DNA of 64,000 nt from Phaeodactylibacter sp. (GTDB lineage Bacteria > Bacteroidota > Bacteroidia > Chitinophagales > Saprospiraceae). This document shows, piece after piece, positions 32,013 to 39,611 of the stretch (position 1 is its first letter; every line of letters starts with the position of its first letter). A model generated the notes under the pieces. That model was given only the letters and a program-made list of their open reading frames with translations, did not search any database and was not told where the DNA came from. Both the position numbers and the translations under genes were made by a program. The stretch covers positions 99,083 through 163,082 of the forward strand of contig NZ_JALEGS010000021.1 in the NCBI RefSeq assembly GCF_022763345.1, written 5' to 3'.

Positions 32013-32779
32013 CTTTCACGGGTAAACACAAAATGCTGATCTTTGGATAAGTCTGTGTTTAAACTATAGCCGTCCATATCGAAAGCTTTGAGGCCTTCCG
32101 GGCTGGTGATGCGGTTTTTGACAGCATAGCGCGCCATCATACCACGTGCCTTCTTGGCGTAAAAGGCGATGATTTTGTATTTCCCGTCCCGGTATTCCTT
32201 GAAGTCAACCTGATAAAGCTTTCCCGCTAGGTCTTTGGGCTTCACAGCAGAGAAATACTCCTTGGAAGCCAGGTTGATGACACTTTTGTCCTGCCCGTTG
32301 GCGTTTAGGTCGGCGTTGAGCAGCTCGGTGATGCGGCTGCCCCAGTATTCATACAGGTTTTTGCCGCGTTCGTTTTGGAGCTTGGTGCCCATTTCAAGCC
32401 GGTAGGGCTGCATGAGGTCCAGCGGGCGGAGCACCCCGTAAAGCCCGGAGAGGATGCGGAGATGTGCCTGCGCGAATTTAAGGTCTTCTTCTGAGAAGTC
32501 CTCTGCGCCCAGCCCAACGTATACATCGCCCTTGAAAGCCAAAACAGACTGCTTGGCATTACTCATGTTAAAGGGGCGCTCGAAGTCCTGATAGCGCTCT
32601 CGGTTAACGGTGGCGAGGTCTTCGCTGATTTTCATGAGGTCCATGAGCTCTGATTCTGATTTGTCTTTCAGAATGTCAATCAGAGGCTGACTGTCACTAA
32701 GCAGGCGGGGCTGATCGTGCAGATCTGTGGACGGCTCAGTATAATCGAGGGTCTTGGCTGGTGAAAGTAGTAAAAGCAT
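32009..32779 (-). CDS. yaaA: peroxide stress protein YaaA (DUF328)
   Basis: A 256-residue protein beginning MLLLLSPAKTLDYTEP, the hallmark of YaaA. Further family motifs are DVYVGLGAEDFSEEDL, RILSGLYGVLRPLDLMQPYR, NLASKEYFSAV and YAKKARGMMARYA. In E. coli YaaA lowers free iron during hydrogen-peroxide stress and the family has a DNA-binding cantaloupe fold. It is cytoplasmic. A copy of TGTCACAAA lies 14 bp upstream of its start, part of a motif cluster reaching to 33024. Confidence 0.95.
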   Translation of the reverse strand: MLLLLSPAKTLDYTEPSTDLHDQPRLLSDSQPLIDILKDKSESELMDLMKISEDLATVNRERYQDFERPFNMSNAKQSVLAFKGDVYVGLGAEDFSEEDLKFAQAHLRILSGLYGVLRPLDLMQPYRLEMGTKLQNERGKNLYEYWGSRITELLNADLNANGQDKSVINLASKEYFSAVKPKDLAGKLYQVDFKEYRDGKYKIIAFYAKKARGMMARYAVKNRITSPEGLKAFDMDGYSLNTDLSKDQHFVFTRES

Positions 32780-32792
32780 GTCTATGTTTTTA

Positions 32793-33024
32793 TGTCACAA
32801 AGTCGTTGTTTTTGTATCTATTTTGCACTTTGCCTACTGATTGAGTCAAATGGAAAAAAGTGTGACACTGCAAATACTAATTAGGGCTGTGCAAATTCGT
32901 CACGAAAAAATACAGGAATCTGTTGTGTTTTTCGTATTTTGCATGTCATAAAGCCTGTGTAGGATGTCACAAAACCAAATATATTAATTTGGCTATTATT
33001 ATAATTCATCCTATGTTTGTGACA
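32793..33024. promoter_or_regulatory. cluster of TGTCACAAA-like motifs, candidate operator array
   Basis: Related sites occur at 32793-32801 (TGTCACAAA), 32861-32867 (TGTGACA, inverted), 32944-32952 (TGTCATAAA), 32965-32973 (TGTCACAAA) and 33016-33024 (TTTGTGACA, inverted). A further palindrome TTCGTCACGAA lies at 32896-32906. The cluster lies between yaaA (leftward) and a rightward promoter at 32988-33019; two sites bracket that promoter. The pattern suggests one regulator acting on both sides. Confidence 0.55.
32988..33019 (+). promoter_or_regulatory. Bacteroidota-type promoter with no gene downstream
   Basis: TTTG (32988-32991), a 20-nt spacer and TATGTTTG (33012-33019) match the sigma-A consensus. 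The inverted motif TTTGTGACA overlaps the -7 box and another copy lies just upstream of the -33 box. Transcription would start near 33026 and meet a strong terminator at 33070-33100. Confidence 0.65.
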
Positions 33025-33025
33025 A

Positions 33026-33100
33026 GCACTTAAGAAGTAGTTTTTGTGTTTATTTGTTTGGGTTAGAGGCCCTTACTTCATTGCAAGTAAGGGTTTTTTT
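33026..33100 (+). ncRNA. candidate small RNA
   Basis: Bounded by the promoter above and a strong terminator, this would be a transcript of about 75 nt with no start codon followed by a sensible ORF. The body is A/T-rich with the box TTTGGGTTAG just before the terminator stem. No known RNA family is recognised. The 5' end is inferred from the promoter position. Confidence 0.45.
33070..33100 (+). terminator. strong rho-independent terminator
   Basis: CCCTTACTT/AAGTAAGGG is a perfect 9-bp stem with a 6-nt loop followed by seven T. It faces right, with no annotated rightward gene upstream for over 1 kb except the lipoprotein ending at 32012, which supports a separate short transcript. Confidence 0.88.
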
Positions 33101-33221
33101 ATTCCCCTTGTTAGGGGGGCACCTGAAATAACCCAATCATGGCAAAAAGGTTTTTGGGCTTCCATAGGCGTGGGCTATTGCCTGTTGAGAATGGATTGGT
33201 GGCATAAAGCTCAGCTTAATA

Positions 33222-33256
33222 AAAAGCCCCGGACTGAGAATCAGTCCGGGGCTTTT
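33222..33256 (-). terminator. bidirectional-looking terminator of the DUF1573 gene
   Basis: AAAAGCCCCGGACTGA pairs perfectly with its complement around a 3-nt loop (16-bp stem including the A/T tails). It lies 27 bp downstream of the DUF1573 stop on the minus strand, with an A-rich plus-strand flank giving a U tail. Confidence 0.9.
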
Positions 33257-33282
33257 GTAGTACAACAGTAACTGAGTAATAA

Positions 33283-33756
33283 TTACTGATTGTTGAACAT
33301 ATTGCCTTCATTGGCAGGCAGGCCTGCAGGCTCTTCCGGCTTCTTCACCACTTCACCCTTGATGGTCAGCATCTGCTTCTCATCACCGGCGTTGGTCGTC
33401 AAAGTTACCCGCTTGGTGAATTTGCCAAGACGGTTAGTGTCGTAGCGAACTTTGATTTCGTTAGTTTCACCTGGTGCGATTGGCTCTTTTGGATATGTAG
33501 GCACGGTACAGCCACAGCTGCCTTTGGCATGCGTGATGATCAGAGGCTCTGTGCCCGTGTTGGTAAACTTGAATACACGGTAAGGGTCAGATCCCTGCTC
33601 AATCGTGCCGTAGTCTACGGTTTCAGTTTCGAAAGACATTTGAGGGCCTTCCTTGGCTTCTTCGGCGGCAACCGGAGTGGCAGCAGCATCATTCTGACTG
33701 AATCCTACAGTAGCTACCAGGGCCAGCAGCGCTAATACGGAAAATACTTTCTTCAT
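33283..33756 (-). CDS. secreted DUF1573 Ig-like protein
   Basis: A 157-residue protein from ATG 33756 with a signal peptide (MKKVFSVLALLALVATVGFSQ, cleavage near residue 20). The DUF1573 domain is an Ig-like fold recognised by DYGTIEQGSDPYRVF, FTNTGTEPLII and the conserved KGSCGCTVP. The family is abundant in Bacteroidota envelopes and is of unknown function. An in-frame upstream start at 33783 adds only MIYQKKNNV and is less likely. A box TATTTTTG at 33810-33803 may be its -7 element. It ends with a strong terminator. Confidence 0.88.
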   Translation of the reverse strand: MKKVFSVLALLALVATVGFSQNDAAATPVAAEEAKEGPQMSFETETVDYGTIEQGSDPYRVFKFTNTGTEPLIITHAKGSCGCTVPTYPKEPIAPGETNEIKVRYDTNRLGKFTKRVTLTTNAGDEKQMLTIKGEVVKKPEEPAGLPANEGNMFNNQ

Positions 33757-34055
33757 CACGTTATTCTTTTTTTGATAGATCACAAATAAATTGGATGCGA
33801 CCCAAAAATACAGTTAATGCTACCAATATAAAAGCTGAACCGCTTACATTATGGTTAATGAGTTGTTAATCCACCCTTTAACAAGTGGTTCGGACCGGCT
33901 TATGATCTGAACAAATACAGGGTTTCTTTGTCTATTTCGGTGGGGTTTGTGCCAAATTTTTTGTATATTAGCACAGTTAAAACCAAGCCCTTTGAAATTA
34001 AATTTTGCAAAAGCGCAAAATAAACCAAATTATAACCAGTACAACTGATAAAAGT

Positions 34056-36461
34056 ATGCTAGACCATTCTTTCACCCGTGAATCTGCGAATTCAGAAGAC
34101 GGGCCATCCAGAGCATCAATTATCAAAGATTTTGAAATTTGCTGTATCAGCCGGGAAACCAGCTTGTTAGCCCGCAAGGAAGTGCTGACCGGAAAAGCCA
34201 AGTTCGGGATTACCGGCGATGGCAAAGAGGTGCCTCAGGTAGCCATGGCCAAAGCGTTCCGCAAAGGCGACTGGCGCAGCGGTTATTACCGTGACCAGAC
34301 CTTTATGTTCGCCCTCGGCCTGGCAACGGTGGAAGACTTCTTTGCCCAGCTTTATGCCGATCCTGAAAACGATCCTTTCTCCGGTGGCCGTCAGATGAAC
34401 GGCCACTTCGCTACTCCTACCATTGATGACGAAGGTGAATGGCTCGACTTGCTCAATCATTATAATGTTAGCGCAGATATTTCCAGTACCGCCGGGCAGA
34501 TGGCCCGTTCACTTGGACTAGCCCTGGCTTCCAAGCATTACCGTGTGAATGCAGAAATGTTAAGTGGGGGGGACTTCTCTCAGGACGGTAAGGAAATCAG
34601 CTTTGTAACTATAGGTGATGCCTCGACTTCTGAGGGGGTCTTTTGGGAAACCGTCAATGCCGCTGCCGTACAGCAGGTGCCGCTTGCGATATCAGTTTGG
34701 GATGACGGCTACGGTATTTCTGTGCCGATTGAGTACCAAACGGCTAAAGCGAGTATCTCTAAAGCCCTTCAAGGATTCCAAACCGAAGGCGATGATACTG
34801 GCATAGACATCTACGTAGTCAAAGCTGGCAATTATCCGGAACTGGTGGAAACCTACATGAAAGGTATCGCCAAAATGCGGGAGACCCACCGCCCGGCACT
34901 CTTCCACATTACAGAAGTCACTCAGCCACAGGGGCACTCCACTTCCGGTTCTCACGAACGCTACAAGTCAAAAGAGCGCCTGCAGTGGGAAAAAGACCAC
35001 GACCCCATCCTGCTAATGGAGCGGTGGATGGTCAGGGAAGGCATCTTTACCGAAGAGGAAGCGAAAAAAATCCGTAAAGATGCCAAAGCTTATGCTAAGG
35101 AGTGCCGCGACAAGGCTTGGAAAGCGGCGAACGCTCCGACCAAAAAGCGACTAAAGGACCTCAAAGCAATCTTTGATCAAATCCCGGCGGATGATGGCCC
35201 CTGCGACGAACTTAAGCAAGAGCTTGACCGGCTCATGCACCCGGTAGACGGGGAGGTGACACAAGTTGCCCGACGTATGCTCTTCCAAGTTATGGGGGGC
35301 GAGCTGGATGCAGAAACCAACCTCCGCAACTGGATTGAACAATCCTATCAGCTGGCCCACAAGCATTACCACGCGCACCTGTACAGCGACTCCCCTCAGG
35401 CAGCCCTAAATGTACCGGTAGTGCACAAAGCGTTTTCTGATGAATCAGAAGTGAAAAATGGCTACGAAGTCCTCAACGCATTCTTCGATAAAAAGCTGGC
35501 GCAATACCCGGAGCTTTGTGCTTTCGGTGAAGATGTTGGCGATATTGGCGATGTGAATCAGGGTTTCGCAGGCATGCAGCAAAAGTATGGTAAAGGCCGG
35601 GTCTTTGACGCTGGCATCCGGGAATGGACCATCATGGGGCAGGCCGTTGGCATGGCGATGCGTGGCCTTCGCCCCATCGCAGAGATTCAGTACCTCGATT
35701 ACCTGATCTACGGATTGGAACCCCTAATGGATGACCTGGCAACAGTACGCTGGCGCAGCAATGGCCAGCAAAAAGCACCGGCTATCATCCGTACACGCGG
35801 GCACCGGCTGGAGGGCATCTGGCATGCTGGTTCGCCTATGGGCATGATTTTGAACGCCCTGCGTGGGATGTACGTCATTGTGCCCCGTGATATGGTACAG
35901 GCGGCCGGCTTCTACAACACCATCCTGCAGTCTGATGACCCGGCTCTGATCGTGGAGTGCCTGAATGGCTACCGTTTGAAAGAGCGTGTGCCGGATAATC
36001 TCGGGGAGTACACCATTCCGTTGGGGGTACCAGAAGTGCTGCATGAAGGCCGGGATGTGACGGTGGTCACTTACGGCTCTTGCGTTCGCGTAGCGCAGGC
36101 AGGGGTACAGTTGCTAGAACAGCAGGGCATTTCAGTAGAGTTGATCGATGCGCAGACCCTTCTGCCTTTCGACCTCGAGCACATTATCCTCGAATCCCTG
36201 AAAAAGACCAACCGCATTATTTTTATGGATGAAGATGTGCCTGGTGGCGCTACAGCATTCATGATGCGGGAAGTGCTGGAAGTACAGGGCGGCTACCGCT
36301 ACCTTGACTCCGATCCTGTGACGCTGACCGCGCGTGCGCACCGCCCGCCCTACGGTTCCAACGGGGATTACTACACCAAGCCCAGCCCTGAGGATGTCTT
36401 TGAGCAGGTTTATAAAGTGATGCATGAGGCGAACCCAGGACATTTTCCGGGTAAATTGTAA
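34056..36461 (+). CDS. 2-oxoacid (branched-chain type) dehydrogenase E1, alpha-beta fusion
   Basis: An 801-residue fusion of both E1 subunits. The alpha part (about 20-400) binds thiamine diphosphate through IGDASTSEGVFWETVN and WDDGYGIS. The beta part (about 455-800) shows AFGEDVGDIGDVNQGF, TRGHRLEGIWHAGSPMG and MDEDVPGGATAFM. With E2 and E3, encoded elsewhere, it oxidatively decarboxylates 2-oxoisovalerate-type acids, giving branched acyl-CoAs used for iso-fatty acids. Fused E1 genes are common in Bacteroidota. I take ATG 34056; a TTG at 34005 would add 17 unlikely residues. It ends in a strong terminator. Confidence 0.92.
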   Translation: MLDHSFTRESANSEDGPSRASIIKDFEICCISRETSLLARKEVLTGKAKFGITGDGKEVPQVAMAKAFRKGDWRSGYYRDQTFMFALGLATVEDFFAQLYADPENDPFSGGRQMNGHFATPTIDDEGEWLDLLNHYNVSADISSTAGQMARSLGLALASKHYRVNAEMLSGGDFSQDGKEISFVTIGDASTSEGVFWETVNAAAVQQVPLAISVWDDGYGISVPIEYQTAKASISKALQGFQTEGDDTGIDIYVVKAGNYPELVETYMKGIAKMRETHRPALFHITEVTQPQGHSTSGSHERYKSKERLQWEKDHDPILLMERWMVREGIFTEEEAKKIRKDAKAYAKECRDKAWKAANAPTKKRLKDLKAIFDQIPADDGPCDELKQELDRLMHPVDGEVTQVARRMLFQVMGGELDAETNLRNWIEQSYQLAHKHYHAHLYSDSPQAALNVPVVHKAFSDESEVKNGYEVLNAFFDKKLAQYPELCAFGEDVGDIGDVNQGFAGMQQKYGKGRVFDAGIREWTIMGQAVGMAMRGLRPIAEIQYLDYLIYGLEPLMDDLATVRWRSNGQQKAPAIIRTRGHRLEGIWHAGSPMGMILNALRGMYVIVPRDMVQAAGFYNTILQSDDPALIVECLNGYRLKERVPDNLGEYTIPLGVPEVLHEGRDVTVVTYGSCVRVAQAGVQLLEQQGISVELIDAQTLLPFDLEHIILESLKKTNRIIFMDEDVPGGATAFMMREVLEVQGGYRYLDSDPVTLTARAHRPPYGSNGDYYTKPSPEDVFEQVYKVMHEANPGHFPGKL

Positions 36462-36483
36462 TGAACCTCAATTCGAAGAGTGC

Positions 36484-36528
36484 AATGCCCAGATTCCGGA
36501 ATTCAACCGGAGCCTGGGCATTTTTTTA
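36484..36528 (+). terminator. rho-independent terminator of the E1 gene
   Basis: ATGCCCAG at 36485-36492 pairs with CTGGGCAT at 36514-36521, with an inner CCGG/CCGG stem, followed by a run of T. It lies 23 bp after the E1 stop and 17 bp before the end of the converging gamma-glutamyltransferase gene. Confidence 0.88.
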
Positions 36529-36544
36529 ACCCTCAACATTTTGC

Positions 36545-38263
36545 TCAGTACCCCCGTGCATCATCATCCGGGTTACGGAAATCACCTGCCGCGTGGAGTG
36601 TACCATCCTTGTCCTTTAGGATAGCCTTGATCACTGCCATGCGCTCAATTTCGCGGAACGTATGCCCCATGGCCCTTAGTTGTGCCATGGTGCTGTCGGG
36701 CAGGGCACCCCGCTCCACCAGGATTTCATCAGGCAGCCATTGGTGGTGGAACCGCCCGGCATTTACCGCCTCCTCTAAGGACATTCCAAAGTCAGTAACA
36801 TTGGTGATGACCTGAAAAACAGCCGTAATGATGGTGGAGCCGCCCGGTGCGCCCAGGACCATATACAATTGTCCGTCCCGCTCCACAATAGTAGGCGTCA
36901 TGGAGCTCAGCATCCGCTTTTGGGGAGCAATGGCGTTAGCTTCTGCACCCAATAGCCCAAACTGATTGGGTACGCCGGGTTTGGCACTGAAGTCGTCCAT
37001 TTCGTTGTTAAGAAAGAAGCCACCGCCCCGTACCCAGACCTTGGAGCCAAAGTTGGAGTTGAGCGTTGTGGTGATGGATACGGCCTGCCCTTCTGCATCT
37101 ACCACAGAGGTATGCGTGGTTTCAAAACTTTCCTTGAGCAATTTGAAATCTCCGGCAATGATATTGTCGCTTGGCGTAGCCTGTGCAGGGTCGAAGTTGG
37201 CCATTTGCCGGTCGAGATAAGCCCGGCTCATGAGGGAGTCCATAGGCACATCGTAGAAGTCGGTATCGCCCAGGTGGGCTGCCCGGTCGGCGAAGGCTCG
37301 GCGTTCTGCTTCCACCATCAGATGGACGGTCTCAGCGCTGTGGAAGGATTTTTCGTGCAGGTCAAAGGGTTCCACCATATTTAACATCTGCGAAAGCGCC
37401 ACCCCGCCGCTGGAGGCTGGGGGCATACTGATGACGGTATAGCCCCGGTAATTGGCACGGGTTGGGATGCGCCAGGCAGGTTCATAGCTCTGTAGGTCCT
37501 CCAGGGTGAAGATACCGTTGCGGGACTGAGATTCCTGTACTATAGCTTCGGCTACAGGGCCTTCGTAGAATCCCCGGGCGCCCAGTTGTTGAATCCTGCG
37601 TAGGGTGCGGGCGAGGACCGGCTGTTTAAGGATGTACCAGGCCTCGAAAGTATCGCGGATGAAAGGGTTAGGCCCTTCGTTGTAGGTACGGAAGGCTTCC
37701 TGGAATCCATTAAGGCGTTCGGCTTCGGCAGGGGAGATGGGGTAGCCCTCTTCAGCCAGTTGTATGGCAGGCTCTAGCAGCGCACTCCAGTCTTTTAGGG
37801 CGCTGTATTTTTTAAAGGCCGCTTCCATACCTGCTACCGTACCGGGAATGCCGGCGGCCAGCGCATCGTTGCGGCTCAGCCCTTCGACGACCTGCCCGGT
37901 GCTGTCAAGATACATGTCCCGCTGAGCCGCGAGTGGCGCGCGCTCCCGGTAGTCCAGTGCATCCGTACTGCCATCGGGCTGCCGGAGCACCATGAAGCCC
38001 CCACCTCCTAAGTTGCCCGCCCGGGGGTAGGCTACCGCCATGGCAAACTGCACGGCAATGGCCGCATCCACTGCATTTCCACCTTTTTTGAGAATGTCTA
38101 TACCGACTTGCGTCGTCAACGGGTGAGGGGAGACCACGGCGGCTTCATTCGCCAGGGCTGTTTTTTGAGCAGTGTAGGGAGGAGCCTTGGTCTCAGAGCC
38201 GTTACAGCTCCAAAGCAGGACCAGAAAAAACAGTATCAAAGTGTGGTTTTTCATTTTTGGCAC
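36545..38263 (-). CDS. ggt: gamma-glutamyltransferase
   Basis: A 572-residue precursor with a lipoprotein signal (FLVLLWSCNGS, Cys20), so envelope-located. It transfers or hydrolyses the gamma-glutamyl group of glutathione and related peptides. The self-cleavage site and nucleophile are in ETTHTSVVDAEG: Thr383 becomes the N-terminus of the small chain. Also present are GNLGGGGFMV (about 83-92), ERAPLAA, and the oxyanion SSGG (284-287). ATG choices at residues 1 and 4 are equivalent. Single gene; substrates in a bacillithiol-type organism are uncertain. Confidence 0.95.
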   Translation of the reverse strand: MPKMKNHTLILFFLVLLWSCNGSETKAPPYTAQKTALANEAAVVSPHPLTTQVGIDILKKGGNAVDAAIAVQFAMAVAYPRAGNLGGGGFMVLRQPDGSTDALDYRERAPLAAQRDMYLDSTGQVVEGLSRNDALAAGIPGTVAGMEAAFKKYSALKDWSALLEPAIQLAEEGYPISPAEAERLNGFQEAFRTYNEGPNPFIRDTFEAWYILKQPVLARTLRRIQQLGARGFYEGPVAEAIVQESQSRNGIFTLEDLQSYEPAWRIPTRANYRGYTVISMPPASSGGVALSQMLNMVEPFDLHEKSFHSAETVHLMVEAERRAFADRAAHLGDTDFYDVPMDSLMSRAYLDRQMANFDPAQATPSDNIIAGDFKLLKESFETTHTSVVDAEGQAVSITTTLNSNFGSKVWVRGGGFFLNNEMDDFSAKPGVPNQFGLLGAEANAIAPQKRMLSSMTPTIVERDGQLYMVLGAPGGSTIITAVFQVITNVTDFGMSLEEAVNAGRFHHQWLPDEILVERGALPDSTMAQLRAMGHTFREIERMAVIKAILKDKDGTLHAAGDFRNPDDDARGY

Positions 38264-38319
38264 GGTTGTTGGTATTAGTTAGATGTCATTGAAAAACGAA
38301 ACTACATCAAAATACTAAA

Positions 38320-38569
38320 ACACCGGAATATGGGTGCAGAATGCTGCGCCTTCGGTGAGAGAGCCAACTTCGAAAGGGATTATACCGGTGTGGCCCGTTT
38401 CCATACTTCTTTAGATTGGTAAGGAGAGCAGTGTGGGGCAAGATCACCTGCTACACGGGCTGCACTTTTTCCTTTGAAGTGTCAAGAATGTTTGTTTGTT
38501 AGTAGCCAAAGGGCTACTGGTTTACTGGCTTTTGGGTGCTGCCGCACAGTGTGCGAGCAGCACTTTTTG
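38320..38569 (+). ncRNA. candidate structured RNA in a 400-bp gene-free stretch
   Basis: Between ggt and the next leftward gene, sequence 38264-38662 holds no gene but many stems: ACACCGG/CCGGTGT (38320-38326 with 38385-38391), inside it GGTGCAG/CTGCGCC around an AATG tetraloop (38333-38350), AGTAGCC/GGCTACT (about 38501-38518), and a final terminator hairpin facing right. The plus-strand terminator has no rightward gene to serve. No known RNA family is recognised and the 5' end is undefined. Confidence 0.35.
38536..38568 (+). terminator. strong terminator without an upstream rightward gene
   Basis: GTGCTGC/GCAGCAC closes a stem extended by CGCAC/GTGCG with one bulged A and a 3-nt loop, followed by five T. 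It is directly preceded by TTTTGGG. Both neighbouring genes read leftward. Confidence 0.8.
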
Positions 38570-38581
38570 TATTTAGGGTAC

Positions 38582-38612
38582 AAAGAAAGGCAGCCCGCGG
38601 GTGCAGACTGCC
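38582..38612 (-). terminator. probable terminator of the lipoprotein gene at 38663
   Basis: On the minus strand GGCAG/CTGCC closes a hairpin with a GC-rich loop, followed by TTTCTTTG. It lies about 50 bp past the stop at 38663. The stem is short, so strength is uncertain. Confidence 0.45.
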
Positions 38613-38662
38613 TGTGAAGTGAATATTTCACTTGAAATACATGAGCAAGGTGCGCTCAATGC

Positions 38663-39469
38663 TTATTCTGCCGGGTCTTCCTGCAGGGTAAAGGTGCGGG
38701 TGACCGGATTGAGCGGCGCATCTACTTTATTACCTTCGGCATCAACGAGGGTAAGCGTGATGGTGTTCTCGCCCATTGGCAGGCCCTCAATGTAGTAAGG
38801 CTGCCAGGTATCAATCATATGGTCTTCTCCGTTGATAGTCGCTTTGACCATGTGTTCGTTGCCGAAGCCAGGTACATTGACTGGGTAGAAGTCGAGCATG
38901 ACCTTTTCTGTCTGAGCTTTACCGGTGTACGTGCCCTTGGGGCGGCTGTAGAAAAGAATAGGTTCTGTAATATTATCGACCGCCATGAAACCATTGTTTT
39001 CGATCGTTACTTTCTTAGCAACGTGGGCCTGATCAGTCTTGATACTCTCGTGGTAGGAGCGGGAAAGAAAAGCAAGCATGTAGTGGTCGCCGTCTTCGAT
39101 TTCGTAGTCAAAGGACGCTTCGTATTTAGCAGCGTAGGGCTGATCATCGATGATTAGGTGGATGTGCTGTCCTTTGGCACTGTTGGCACACATTTTAGCG
39201 TCTGCGTCGGGGGTTTGTACACCGAGTTCGTACGTTTCTCCGCTTATCGTGAAGTCGAATTTTCCGGCATCGTAGGTGACCCCTTCAATGGCCGCATCAG
39301 GATAAGCTTTCGACTCACTGAATGGCGTAAGGAAATATCTGGTGGCGGGTTTGGCATCTACCGCAGTGGTATCAGCGGTGGTTTCTTCGGTGGTGCCGGT
39401 GTTGCCACCGCTTTGGCAGCTGGTAAAAAACAGGGCAAGCACAAATAACAGGCTTAGCGTTCTCATCAT
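38663..39469 (-). CDS. putative lipoprotein, unknown function
   Basis: A 268-residue protein with a lipoprotein-like signal (ALFFTSCQSGG, Cys18) and an acidic Thr-rich linker. The mature domain has two beta-rich parts: one with GQHIHLIIDDQPY and DGDHYMLAFLSRSYHESIK (about 115-170), the other Ig-like with GENTITLTLVDAEGN near residue 240. The HIHLIID motif recalls domains annotated elsewhere as phosphopeptide-binding or DUF4399-like, but I cannot confirm that. Single gene. Confidence 0.68.
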   Translation of the reverse strand: MMRTLSLLFVLALFFTSCQSGGNTGTTEETTADTTAVDAKPATRYFLTPFSESKAYPDAAIEGVTYDAGKFDFTISGETYELGVQTPDADAKMCANSAKGQHIHLIIDDQPYAAKYEASFDYEIEDGDHYMLAFLSRSYHESIKTDQAHVAKKVTIENNGFMAVDNITEPILFYSRPKGTYTGKAQTEKVMLDFYPVNVPGFGNEHMVKATINGEDHMIDTWQPYYIEGLPMGENTITLTLVDAEGNKVDAPLNPVTRTFTLQEDPAE

Positions 39470-39611
39470 TAATCTGATTTTGGATTGATGTGTTAATAAT
39501 ACGAAGGTAGCTGTTCCAAATTAAACAACTGCTCCATACCTTTAACAAGTGTGAAAGGGCGGGCAAGGTTTAGCATCCTTTCTATATTCAGACAGAAAAG
39601 CGACCATCACT

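Noticed and set aside
33044..33271. 75-codon rightward ORF between yaaA and the DUF1573 gene
   Set aside because: It crosses two strong terminator hairpins (33070-33100 and 33222-33256), and the translated peptide has no protein-like pattern.
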